Shown here in pieces: positions 1-6,764 of a DNA stretch of 6,790 nucleotides. The stretch spans positions 1 through 6,790 of the forward strand of contig USMC01000069.1 of the NCBI GenBank assembly GCA_900555715.1, given 5' to 3'. A program made the position numbers and the translations under genes. Numbering within the stretch: position 1 is the stretch's first letter; every line of letters begins with the position of its first letter. Below the pieces are notes generated by a model that was not told the origin of the DNA, did not search any database, and saw nothing but the letters and a program-made list of their open reading frames with translations. The stretch is from an uncultured Porphyromonadaceae bacterium. Lineage in GTDB: Bacteria > Bacteroidota > Bacteroidia > Bacteroidales > Muribaculaceae.

Positions 1-26
1 GAGTTGTGACTTAAACCTCACAACTC
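1..26 (-). terminator. Inverted repeat after the last gene, possible terminator
   Basis: Bases 1-9 (GAGTTGTGA) and 18-26 (TCACAACTC) form a perfect 9-base inverted repeat around an 8-base loop. On the minus strand this hairpin would form in the transcript about 34 bases after the stop codon of the GHL10-like gene, the end of the visible operon. The stem is not GC-rich and the window ends at its base, so any T tract that would complete an intrinsic terminator cannot be seen. A second copy of one arm at 25-33 could pair with 1-9 instead. It may simply be a by-product of the heptamer repeat next to it. Confidence 0.35.
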
Positions 27-51
27 ACAACTCAAAGCTTAAAATTTAAAA
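17..51. repeat. Degenerate 7-base tandem repeat array
   Basis: Five consecutive 7-base units fill 17-51. The first two are identical (CTCACAA) and the later ones drift step by step to TTTAAAA while keeping the period and a pyrimidine-T-pyrimidine-A pattern. The array lies between the stop codon of the GHL10-like gene and the left edge. Similar short heptamer arrays between genes are, as far as I recall, common in Bacteroidales genomes; their function is not established. No coding potential is seen here. Confidence 0.6.
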
Positions 52-59
52 ATCTTCTC

Positions 60-1391
60 TTACTCCCAGCTGCCGTGATAGCGTTTGAAACCATCGCGGG
101 TCGACTGCCAGAGGTTGCCGTTGTTGACGTGCGAGAGCTCGAAAGAAGCGAAGCCGTCGCAGTGGCGCAGGCAGAGATATGTGGCGTCGGTGTTCTTGGT
201 GGCATCGAGGGCGTATGCGGCGATAGATCCCCAGCATTTGCAGTCGCCCATGATATATTTATCCCATGTGGTGACGAAATTCTCGACGGTCCATTCTGTT
301 GAAGGGTCTTCGGAAATCCACACCTTTTCGCTGTATGCGCCGGTGATGAACACGTCGATGAGGTCGGCGAAGCCTGTTCTGCTGTATGTGTCGGTGTAGG
401 GACCCTTGTCGGGTACATATCTCTTGCTTGCCCAGTTCTGTCCGACCGAATAGCGCGACGACCACTGCGCCGAAGCCCATATCATTAGCTCGCAGTCGGG
501 TCGGGCTGCTTTGACGGCATCGCGGATTTCCTTGATGCACTGCGTTACCATTGCAGAACGGTATTCGACCCAACGTGCAAACTTGGGTCCTATGCCACCT
601 GTTGCCGTGACAAATTCGAGATGGTTGGGCAGCTCGGTGTCGTTCCAGTAGTTCTGATAGTCGCGCATGTTGCGGTCGCTCATGCCGAACCATCCGCCGT
701 CGTTGTTGCAATAGCGTATGTAGTCGAGGCATATTCCTCTGAGTTTAGGATATTTGGCGGCAAGTTCGCCGCAGACGCTTGCCACGAGTGAACGCACTTC
801 GGGGAATGTAGGGTCGAGCATGATGCACGACTGGAGCGGGTCTTCTGAGATTGGGATGACATTGTTGGGATTGCTACTATCGCTGCGAACCTGCACTTTG
901 TCTTTCCATTTGTCCCAGTTGTCGTACACAAAGCCCTGTTCTATGCCATGACCTTTATATCCCCAGCCCATAGCGCACACCGACGCAACGACGTCGAGTT
1001 CAAGTTCCTCGCATTTGCTGATGATGTATCCTAAATAATCGTCATAGTCGCGCTCGGCAGTCTTGGTGCCGAAAGCAGTGAGGTAGGGCAGTATGTCGCT
1101 TTTGTATTCTGCATAGCCGTTGCTTGGCTTGGCGTCGACAATGACGGTGTTGAAGCCGTAGAGCTTGATTTTTTCAAGTTGCTTGTCTATGCCTGCCTTT
1201 GTGGCAAGGGTGTAGAAATTGGCATCTACGTCGATCCAGATAGCCTTGGGTTTGTTGACTACTTCTTCAGGCGCTTTGTCGCGGTCGGGCAGAGGTGGCT
1301 CAAGTCCGTATTCGAGTTTGGGGGCGTCGTCGCTGCATGATGCCATGGCGATGCCGAAAAGCATGGCGGCGACTGTTATGATAGGTTTCAT
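60..1391 (-). CDS. GHL10-type glycoside-hydrolase-like surface lipoprotein
   Basis: This 443-residue protein is complete, with an ATG start. Residues 1-18 form a lipoprotein signal peptide ending in the lipobox MASC; Cys19 is followed by SDD, the pattern that sends Bacteroidota lipoproteins to the cell surface. After a Pro-rich linker (about 23-47) all eight strands of a TIM barrel can be proposed: 48-56, 81-89, 132-141, 219-227, 302-307, 346-353, 387-393 and 413-421. The motif MLDPTFPEVR (191-200) and GICLDYIRY (219-227) match the GHL10 (PF02638) pattern of a conserved DP..PEVR stretch followed by an Asp on barrel strand 4. Asp223 is the best catalytic candidate; Asp86 and Glu418 also sit at strand ends. 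GHL10 proteins are mostly uncharacterised, so hydrolysis is inferred. It is the last gene of the operon, 21 bases after the DUF5018-like gene, and the only enzyme candidate in the window. It has 13 cysteines, unusually many for a surface lipoprotein. A related barrel family such as DUF4015 (PF13200) is the main alternative. Confidence 0.85.
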   Translation of the reverse strand: MKPIITVAAMLFGIAMASCSDDAPKLEYGLEPPLPDRDKAPEEVVNKPKAIWIDVDANFYTLATKAGIDKQLEKIKLYGFNTVIVDAKPSNGYAEYKSDILPYLTAFGTKTAERDYDDYLGYIISKCEELELDVVASVCAMGWGYKGHGIEQGFVYDNWDKWKDKVQVRSDSSNPNNVIPISEDPLQSCIMLDPTFPEVRSLVASVCGELAAKYPKLRGICLDYIRYCNNDGGWFGMSDRNMRDYQNYWNDTELPNHLEFVTATGGIGPKFARWVEYRSAMVTQCIKEIRDAVKAARPDCELMIWASAQWSSRYSVGQNWASKRYVPDKGPYTDTYSRTGFADLIDVFITGAYSEKVWISEDPSTEWTVENFVTTWDKYIMGDCKCWGSIAAYALDATKNTDATYLCLRHCDGFASFELSHVNNGNLWQSTRDGFKRYHGSWE

Positions 1392-1402
1392 TATTTTGAG
1401 TA

Positions 1403-1407
1403 TTTTA
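1403..1407 (-). promoter_or_regulatory. A/T-rich translation signal of the GHL10-like gene
   Basis: On the minus strand TAAAA covers -16 to -12 relative to the ATG at 1391. The 21-base gap to the upstream gene is almost pure A/T and has no Shine-Dalgarno sequence. The motif matches, within one base, the position of TAAA before the other three genes. A role in start selection is inferred. Confidence 0.4.
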
Positions 1408-1412
1408 AATTA

Positions 1413-2939
1413 TCATTCGTAGCTGCTAATGAGGAATGTGGCGAGACCTTCGCGTCCGTACCATATAGCGACGCGTCCTTCGTTATTTTCCTGATCCCAG
1501 TACCAGCATCCGGCGCCGCCGTAGCTCAGCTGTGCGTCAAGACCGCCAGCTCCATATTTTTCCGTTTCAAGGCGTCGGAAGTCGTAGCAGAGCGCATCGC
1601 CGGTATATTCCGAGAAGTCGCCGGTCATCATCTGCGACCGGTTCGACCAGGCATATCCGGTCAGCACGAGACTGTACGGCTTGCCGTTGATTACCATCGC
1701 CATCACGAAGGGACGGCGCGAACCGCCGCGGCTCGATACATTTCCGGTGCCGCTCCACCACACCACGCCGTCGGTGAACGGCTTGCCGTTAAGGTGTGCC
1801 GGCATGACGGAGACGGTGAGTCCGATGGAGTTGTTGAAGTATGCTTTTACAGAACCGTTGCCCGATCCTTCTGTCTCTCCGACAATATAAGATGCGTTTT
1901 CGTCTGTACCGAACATCGAAATCATCTGGAACCACGCCTTGTCGTTCGAGGGATATCCCGTAGATATTTTGCGCGAGCCGGCGATGGCTCCTCCGCGGAC
2001 ATTGACAACCTGATGGTCGCCGGTGGCTGTTTTCTCGGGCATATAGGTGATGACGGCGTCGGCGGTGATGTCGCCGGCAACCTGAATGAACATGCTGGCG
2101 TCGACCTCATGCACTGCGTGTGTGTAGACAGGATTGGGGAGGGTGCCTACGTGGTGCGGGGCATCGGAAAGCGATGTCCAGTAGTAGATGTCGCTCTGTG
2201 CTCCTGCCATACCGCCTGTGGCGGCGACAAGATGTCCTTTCCAGTCGTTTGTGATGTTGACAATCTGGCTTGCCTGAAGCGAACCGAGATTGAGCTTGTC
2301 GCTCACTTCTTCGAGCGTGTTCACGTCCCATACCTTGAAGGCGAGGTCGGGATTTGCGGGAATGGCGCGATTGTTGGTGTTGCCCCAGGCGTATACGCGC
2401 GAGAAACCTACGATTTTGTCGCCGCAGAAAGCGGGGAAAAGCAGCAGGTCGCCGTGTGGGTCGTTTCCTATTTCGCCGGTGAGCTTAGTGCCGGGATATC
2501 CGAGATCTTCGTACATTTTCTCGGCAAGAAGACGCGAGAAGGAATAGCCTTCGCCTACGGGCAGCGGGTCGCTCGGTCCCCAGTTGACGGTGTAGACCTG
2601 GCTGTTCTTGCCGTCACCGGAGGTGATGGTGTATGTCACTTCCTTGGTGAAGTCCTGCGGCTCCAGCGGCGAAGGCGAGCACGTGGCGCCCATGGGCATG
2701 TAGAACACCGGAAGAGCGTCGCCGAGCTCTGTCTCTACTTCGGCGAAGGGATTTATTTTCAGAGTTATCTTGTTTCCGTCTATCGACGAGGAGTATGTGT
2801 TTCCCGTCGAGCTCTTGACAGAGAAACCGCTTATGTCGGTGCGGGAGAGCTGCGTGTCGTAGTCGTAGTCGCTGCACGACTGCAGCGCGAGCGTTCCGGC
2901 GCTGAACAATATCGCTGCGATAAATTTATATCTTTTCAT
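1413..2939 (-). CDS. DUF5018-like surface lipoprotein, candidate glycan-binding protein
   Basis: This 508-residue protein is complete. The signal peptide ends in LQSC, and Cys22 is followed by SDYDYD, an acidic surface-export pattern. Residues 34-121 look like a small Ig-like beta domain: an ISGFSV opening, a 'PVFYMPMGATCSPSP' middle and a 'DFTKEVTYTITSGDGK' end, the layout I know from the N-terminus of DUF5018 proteins (PF16410). Residues about 160-508 are beta-rich, with many Gly, Trp and Tyr, and no recognisable catalytic motif; a beta-propeller-like fold is possible but not shown. Its place after SusD is where Bacteroidota loci usually encode surface glycan-binding proteins, so binding of the target glycan is the most likely role. 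The gene starts 19 bases after the small lipoprotein gene and is followed 21 bases later by the GHL10-like gene. The family name is from memory of the pattern; function is inferred. Confidence 0.8.
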   Translation of the reverse strand: MKRYKFIAAILFSAGTLALQSCSDYDYDTQLSRTDISGFSVKSSTGNTYSSSIDGNKITLKINPFAEVETELGDALPVFYMPMGATCSPSPLEPQDFTKEVTYTITSGDGKNSQVYTVNWGPSDPLPVGEGYSFSRLLAEKMYEDLGYPGTKLTGEIGNDPHGDLLLFPAFCGDKIVGFSRVYAWGNTNNRAIPANPDLAFKVWDVNTLEEVSDKLNLGSLQASQIVNITNDWKGHLVAATGGMAGAQSDIYYWTSLSDAPHHVGTLPNPVYTHAVHEVDASMFIQVAGDITADAVITYMPEKTATGDHQVVNVRGGAIAGSRKISTGYPSNDKAWFQMISMFGTDENASYIVGETEGSGNGSVKAYFNNSIGLTVSVMPAHLNGKPFTDGVVWWSGTGNVSSRGGSRRPFVMAMVINGKPYSLVLTGYAWSNRSQMMTGDFSEYTGDALCYDFRRLETEKYGAGGLDAQLSYGGAGCWYWDQENNEGRVAIWYGREGLATFLISSYE

Positions 2940-2950
2940 ATCGGAGTCTT

Positions 2951-2954
2951 TTTA
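2951..2954 (-). promoter_or_regulatory. TAAA translation signal of the DUF5018-like gene
   Basis: On the minus strand TAAA covers -15 to -12 relative to the ATG at 2939. The 19-base gap has no convincing Shine-Dalgarno sequence. The same tetramer lies at exactly this distance before the SusD gene and the small lipoprotein gene. Confidence 0.4.
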
Positions 2955-2958
2955 GGGG

Positions 2959-3402
2959 TTAGTTGAATGCGCCGTAGATGCGGTATCTGCGCACTTTGTT
3001 GTTGCCGCCTTTGACGTCGATGACAAAACCGTCGCCGCTTATGTCGTGTGTTCCGGTAAGACCGGGAGTGATGATGACGTCATAGCTCACGTCGGCTACG
3101 AGATAGACTTTTGTAAGGTCTATGCTTTCCATCGACGAGATAGGGAACTCGATGTATGCCACGCCATAGCCTCCGTCGACGCTCTCGGCAGTGATGTTTT
3201 CTTTCACGAGATTGCCGTCGGCGTCGTATTCGCTGATGGTAAAGGAGTACTGTGCACCCTGCTGCGAGGTCATCATAAAGAGCTGGTTGATGAGATTGTC
3301 GGTGTGGACAAACTCCGGGTCGGCATCCTTGCACCCGCCCGTAAGAGCTGCGGCGGCGAACAGGAGCAGAACAGTTGATATGTTTTTGAGAATGTTCTTC
3401 AT
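2959..3402 (-). CDS. Small hypothetical lipoprotein of a PUL
   Basis: I do not recognise this 147-residue protein. The N-terminus (MKNILKNIS, then a hydrophobic stretch to residue 22) ends in the lipobox TGGC, with Cys24 followed by KDAD, so it should be lipid-anchored, probably on the cell surface. The mature part of about 123 residues has alternating hydrophobic patterns typical of beta strands and no catalytic motif. Its last 30 residues (ISGDGFVIDVKGGNNKVRRY, 121-140, then RIYG) resemble the end of the Ig-like domain of the next protein in the operon, so it may be a single Ig-like domain. It sits 22 bases after SusD and 19 bases before the DUF5018-like gene, the position of SusE/SusF-like accessory binding proteins. 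A glycan-binding or SusCD-accessory role is inferred from this context. Size, start codon and signal peptide make it a convincing complete gene rather than a fragment. Confidence 0.85.
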   Translation of the reverse strand: MKNILKNISTVLLLFAAAALTGGCKDADPEFVHTDNLINQLFMMTSQQGAQYSFTISEYDADGNLVKENITAESVDGGYGVAYIEFPISSMESIDLTKVYLVADVSYDVIITPGLTGTHDISGDGFVIDVKGGNNKVRRYRIYGAFN

Positions 3403-3413
3403 TGTCGTTAATG

Positions 3414-3417
3414 TTTA
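3414..3417 (-). promoter_or_regulatory. TAAA translation signal of the small lipoprotein gene
   Basis: On the minus strand TAAA covers -15 to -12 relative to the ATG at 3402, within the 22-base gap after the SusD gene. No Shine-Dalgarno sequence is present. The position is identical to that before the SusD and DUF5018-like genes. Confidence 0.4.
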
Positions 3418-3424
3418 GAGGCTA

Positions 3425-5098
3425 TTACCATATTGGATTGTCTTTGCACAGCGCATTCTGGGCGATTTCGCTCGACGGCAACGACAGATAGTAGTAGTGA
3501 GGCAGGAATATGCGCTTTCTGCCGGCATCGACGTCGACGGTAGTATAGTTGAAGGTGCCGTCGGCGTTCTTTGTGATCTTGTGCCCGTGCGCGCTCTGTC
3601 CGTTGATGACAGACTCGGCGAGGCGCCAGCGGCGGAGATCCCAGATGCGGAGTCCTTCACCGGCGAGCTCTACGCAGCGCTCGTGACGCAGGAGAGCCAT
3701 GAAGTCGTCGGTTGTCATTGCGTCCTTGACAGTCTTTTCGGGAAGATTCACGCGTGCGCGCACCTCGTTGAGGGCTTTGAGCGCTTCGGTAGTGTTGCCG
3801 AGCATCGCGTATGCCTCGGCTTTGTTGAGAAGAACTTCGGCGTAGCGGATGACGATGTCGGTGTTGTAGCTGCCTTCTGTGGGGAAGCTTTTGTTTCCTT
3901 CCTGGAGATATTTGCGGAGGTAGTATCCGGTGACTGTGTGTCCGTCGGCGTCTTCGGTTTCGCTGAACTCAGTGATCTCGTCGGTGCCGCCCACGAAGGT
4001 CTCTATCGTGCGGCCTTCCCATTTGCAGCCGTTGTAGAGCACTGTGGCGTGGAAGCGCGGCTCGCGGTCGGTATACGGGTCGGCGTGTTCGGCATTCCAG
4101 GTGTTCCAGTCGAAGGGAGTGCCGTCCTTGAACTCATACATGTCGACGAGCTCGGCGGTAGGCACAGCCATGGCGTATGTTGTCGTTCTGCAGGCAGCGC
4201 GGTCGCCGAAGGGACGGTTGTCGCCGTCGAAACCGTTCTTGACAACATTCTTTGCGCCTTTGATGCTGAAAATGATTTCCTTGCTGTTGTCCTGCTTGGA
4301 ATTTACATCGAAAAGCTGTGTATAGTCAGGTGCGAGTTCGTAGTATTTCGCGCATTCCTCGGCAGCCTTGGCGGCGACATCCCATTTCTGAGCGAACAGG
4401 GCTATGCGCGAAATGAAAGCGTATGCCACGCCTTTTGTGGCTCGTCCCTCCCATTCTTCGGGCCATTCCTCCGGCAGGTTGTCGGCAGCCCACTGGAGCT
4501 CGCTGAGAATGTAGTCGTAGGTTTCCTCTTCGGTGATGCGTGCGCGGTTGCGGTCGCTTTCGTATGCGCCGTCGTCGAGCCAGCCGCCACCACCGGAGCG
4601 GTCGGTGCGGAGCACCACGCCGCCATAGACGCGGGCGAGGAAGAAATAGTTGATGGCGTTGCAGAAGCGACCTTCGGCGCGGCGTATGTTGTGCCATTCA
4701 TCGCCCCATTTCTTGCCGTAGCGGTCGAGGTCGTTGAGCATGAGGTTCGTGCGCTTGATGCGTCCGTAGGCCTGTTCCCAGCAGTCGAACAGACTGCTTG
4801 AGCCTTTGCTGAATTTTGAGGGGTCGAGCAATGCTTGGTTGAACGGATATACCCACCAGTAGGGCGATTTCATCAGGTCGCTGTAGTTATCGTAGTAGCG
4901 CTCGCGGACGTAGACGTTCGACTGGTCGTTGAATGTCTTGTATGCGGCAGTGACGTATGCGTCTGCGTTTTTCTGTGTGCTCCATACGGCGACGTCGCCG
5001 AAAGTCGATGTGTCGTTGATATCGAGAACATCATTGCAGGAGCTTGTCGCTGCGACGAATGCGGTAGCAAGAGCAATGTTTTTGATTATCTTGTTCAT
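3425..5098 (-). CDS. SusD/RagB-family outer-membrane nutrient-binding lipoprotein
   Basis: This 557-residue protein is complete and of normal family length. The signal peptide leads to Cys21 in the lipobox TSSC, followed by ND. The N-terminal SusD-like domain with TPR-type helices includes RRAEGRFCNAINYFFLARVYGG (139-160, the family's 'KAEA..RA.YYF.LVR.YGG' block) and ATKGVAYAFISRIALFAQKW (220-239). DREPRFHATVLYNG (344-357) and the C-terminal SusD_RagB domain (PF07980) follow, with DIVIRYAEVLLNKAEAYAML (414-433), LNEVRARVNLP (443-453), ELAGEGLRIWDLRRW (477-491) and the typical end LPSSEIAQNALCKDNPIW. In this family SusD forms the lid over its partner SusC and hands the oligosaccharide to it. 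The gene starts 15 bases after the SusC stop codon, which fits the obligate pair. The substrate cannot be inferred; SusD homologues also bind peptides and other nutrients. Confidence 0.97.
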   Translation of the reverse strand: MNKIIKNIALATAFVAATSSCNDVLDINDTSTFGDVAVWSTQKNADAYVTAAYKTFNDQSNVYVRERYYDNYSDLMKSPYWWVYPFNQALLDPSKFSKGSSSLFDCWEQAYGRIKRTNLMLNDLDRYGKKWGDEWHNIRRAEGRFCNAINYFFLARVYGGVVLRTDRSGGGGWLDDGAYESDRNRARITEEETYDYILSELQWAADNLPEEWPEEWEGRATKGVAYAFISRIALFAQKWDVAAKAAEECAKYYELAPDYTQLFDVNSKQDNSKEIIFSIKGAKNVVKNGFDGDNRPFGDRAACRTTTYAMAVPTAELVDMYEFKDGTPFDWNTWNAEHADPYTDREPRFHATVLYNGCKWEGRTIETFVGGTDEITEFSETEDADGHTVTGYYLRKYLQEGNKSFPTEGSYNTDIVIRYAEVLLNKAEAYAMLGNTTEALKALNEVRARVNLPEKTVKDAMTTDDFMALLRHERCVELAGEGLRIWDLRRWRLAESVINGQSAHGHKITKNADGTFNYTTVDVDAGRKRIFLPHYYYLSLPSSEIAQNALCKDNPIW

Positions 5099-5109
5099 AA
5101 GAATAGTCG

Positions 5110-5113
5110 TTTA
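5110..5113 (-). promoter_or_regulatory. TAAA translation signal of the SusD gene
   Basis: On the minus strand TAAA covers -15 to -12 relative to the ATG at 5098 and directly follows the TGA stop codon of the SusC gene. The 15-base gap has no Shine-Dalgarno sequence. Coupling to SusC translation is possible given the short distance. Confidence 0.4.
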
Positions 5114-6745
5114 TCAGAATGATACATTAAGCCCGAGACTCCATGTTGCCTGCTGCGGATAGAGGTTGAACGTTGCCGACGGTGTTTCGGGGTCGACATA
5201 CTTGCAGTGGCTGAAGGTGAGGACGTTGGTGCCCGAAACATATACGTTGACTCCAGTGAAGGGTGTCTTGGTGAGAACTTTTTCGGGTACGTTGTAGCCT
5301 AAGGTGAGGTTTTTCAGACGCAGATACTCGCCGTTGACCATCCAGAAGTCCGATACGAGGATGTTGTTGCCGCCAGACTGTGTTGTCAGGCGCGGATACT
5401 TGGCGTCGGGATTTTCGGGCGTCCAGCTGTTCTCAGCTATGTACTTGACGCCGTTGCCGTTCTGGTCGAAGGCGGTGTTGAGCATCGTGCCCACAACCCA
5501 TTTGTACTGGTCGTTACCGCCGAGCATGTAGTCGCAGTGCGTCACGCCCTGCCACAGCATGTTGAGATAGAAGTCCTTGTAGTAGAAGTCGGCATTGAGC
5601 GAGAAGGAGATTTCGGGCATTGTGCCGTAGCCGATGCGCACCATGTCGAGTACCTCTGAGTTGGAATCCTTGAAGTTGATGCGTCCGTCGCCGTTGATGT
5701 CGACATAGCGGATGTCGCCTAAGCGCGGGCCCTGCGACGAGGCGTGCCAGGTTGTGCCGTCGAGGCGCGGTGCGTTGATGAGCTGTTCTTCGGTCTGATA
5801 TAGACCGTCCGATTTAAGACCGTAGCGCACGCCAAGCGGTTCGCCGATGCGCGGCTGAAGTGTTGTGGGGTAGTTGGACGAGAGGTTGCGCCTGAGGATT
5901 TTGTTGCGTGCGAAGCCGAAGGTGCCGCGGATGCGGTAGTTGAAATCCTTGTTCACCGTAAGCTGATGCTTGATTGTGAAGTCGATACCGCGGTTGTCCA
6001 TCGAGCCGGTGTTTGCCAGTGAAGGCTGGTAGCCGCCGAGCGACGGTGCATACTCGCCTGAGACGCTTTCGATAAGGTTCTTCGTGTACTGGTAGAACAC
6101 ATCTATCTCAGCGCCGAGCTTGCGGTCGAGAACGTCGAAGTCGAGACCGATGTTATACGATTCTGTGGTGCTCCATTTGAGGTCGCGCTGCAGATAGGCG
6201 TTCTGAGTGTAATAATTCTTGTAGACAGTGTCGCCGAAGACGATGCTGTTCTGCGCTGTTTTGAAGGTGGAATTGTAGAGGAAGGGAGTGATGTTGTCTT
6301 TGCCGGATTTGCCCCAGCTGGCGCGGAGCTTGAGGAAGTTGATCCATGGAAGGTTTTCGTATACGAAGCTTTCGGAGCTTGCCACCCAGCCTGCCGATAC
6401 GGAGGGGAAGAAGCCCCAGCGGTTTTCGGGCGCGAATTTGTAGGAGCCGTCGTAGCGGAAGGCGAAGTCGACAAGATATTTGCTGTCGAAGTCGTAGCTG
6501 AGGCGTCCCACGTGCGAGACGATTGATGTGTTGGTATATACGCCTCTAAGACGGCCCGGTATTTCTACGCCGAGGTTGATGTCGATGGGGTCGAGGGCGG
6601 CGAACTGGTTGGCTTCGCCCTGCATGAAGTCACTTGTGCTTTTCTGAGCCTCATATACATAGAGCGCGCCGACGGTGTGCTTGCCGAAAGTGCGGTTGAA
6701 GTCGACCTGCGGACGGAAAATCCAGCCGTCATATTCCGAGGGCAC
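5114..6745 (-). CDS. SusC/RagA-family TonB-dependent transporter, C-terminal part only
   Basis: At least 543 residues of the C-terminal half of a SusC-type outer-membrane beta-barrel are encoded. Family landmarks, counted from 6745, are RPQVDFNRTFGKHTVGALYV (11-30), FAFRYDGSYKFAPENRWGFF (94-113), FLKLRASWGKSGKDN (137-151), NTGSMDNRGIDF (245-256), IGEPLGVRYGLKSDGLYQ (300-317), GDIRYVDINGDGRINF (343-358), MVNGEYLRLKNLTLGYNVPE (469-488) and a C-terminal LNVSF whose final Phe is the usual barrel-insertion signal. Full SusC proteins are about 1000 residues; the signal peptide, carboxypeptidase-D-like domain, TonB box and plug are not present. 6745 is a GTG and not a credible start: the family pattern already runs through it and the frame stays open to a TGA at 6764-6766. 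The gene is therefore cut by the window edge, by a frameshift, or by a rearrangement. It would import glycan fragments with the SusD protein encoded 15 bases downstream. Confidence 0.93.
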   Translation of the reverse strand: MPSEYDGWIFRPQVDFNRTFGKHTVGALYVYEAQKSTSDFMQGEANQFAALDPIDINLGVEIPGRLRGVYTNTSIVSHVGRLSYDFDSKYLVDFAFRYDGSYKFAPENRWGFFPSVSAGWVASSESFVYENLPWINFLKLRASWGKSGKDNITPFLYNSTFKTAQNSIVFGDTVYKNYYTQNAYLQRDLKWSTTESYNIGLDFDVLDRKLGAEIDVFYQYTKNLIESVSGEYAPSLGGYQPSLANTGSMDNRGIDFTIKHQLTVNKDFNYRIRGTFGFARNKILRRNLSSNYPTTLQPRIGEPLGVRYGLKSDGLYQTEEQLINAPRLDGTTWHASSQGPRLGDIRYVDINGDGRINFKDSNSEVLDMVRIGYGTMPEISFSLNADFYYKDFYLNMLWQGVTHCDYMLGGNDQYKWVVGTMLNTAFDQNGNGVKYIAENSWTPENPDAKYPRLTTQSGGNNILVSDFWMVNGEYLRLKNLTLGYNVPEKVLTKTPFTGVNVYVSGTNVLTFSHCKYVDPETPSATFNLYPQQATWSLGLNVSF

Positions 6746-6748
6746 TGA

Positions 6749-6764
6749 AAAAGTATTGACTTTT
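6749..6764. repeat. Short hairpin at the point where the SusC frame is lost
   Basis: AAAAGT (6749-6754) and ACTTTT (6759-6764) form a perfect 6-base stem with the 4-base loop ATTG; weaker pairing continues outward. The hairpin directly abuts the in-frame TGA (6764-6766 on the minus strand) that interrupts the SusC reading frame. It is short and A/T-rich and could be chance. Confidence 0.45.

Noticed and set aside
1..59. CRISPR-like or regulatory RNA array at the left edge
   Set aside because: Units are 7 bases long with no spacers, so a CRISPR array is excluded; no conserved RNA fold beyond one short hairpin can be seen.
2290..2547. Small plus-strand frames of 60-110 residues across the window
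   Set aside because: All lie inside the five minus-strand genes, lack signal peptides or domain patterns, and follow the codon phase of the gene they overlap.
1794..2966. 390-residue open frame on the plus strand opposite the DUF5018-like gene
   Set aside because: It is the antisense shadow of a well-supported lipoprotein gene; its translation is rich in Val, Gly, Cys and Arg without any domain, signal peptide or sensible start, and it overlaps the whole coding region.
3497..4801. 434-residue open frame on the plus strand opposite the SusD gene
   Set aside because: Long only because the GC-rich codon use of the SusD gene leaves few stops on the opposite strand; the translation is a low-diversity Val/Ala/Gly/Glu sequence with no recognisable family.
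5099..5113. Internal promoter between the SusC and SusD genes
   Set aside because: The gap is only 15 bases and shows no Bacteroidota -33/-7 pair (TTTG and TAnnTTTG); transcription from upstream of SusC is the simpler reading.
6743..6745. GTG as the true start of a short SusC-like gene
   Set aside because: The SusC family pattern extends through this codon and the frame stays open upstream to 6767; a protein starting here would lack signal peptide, plug and TonB box and could not reach the outer membrane.
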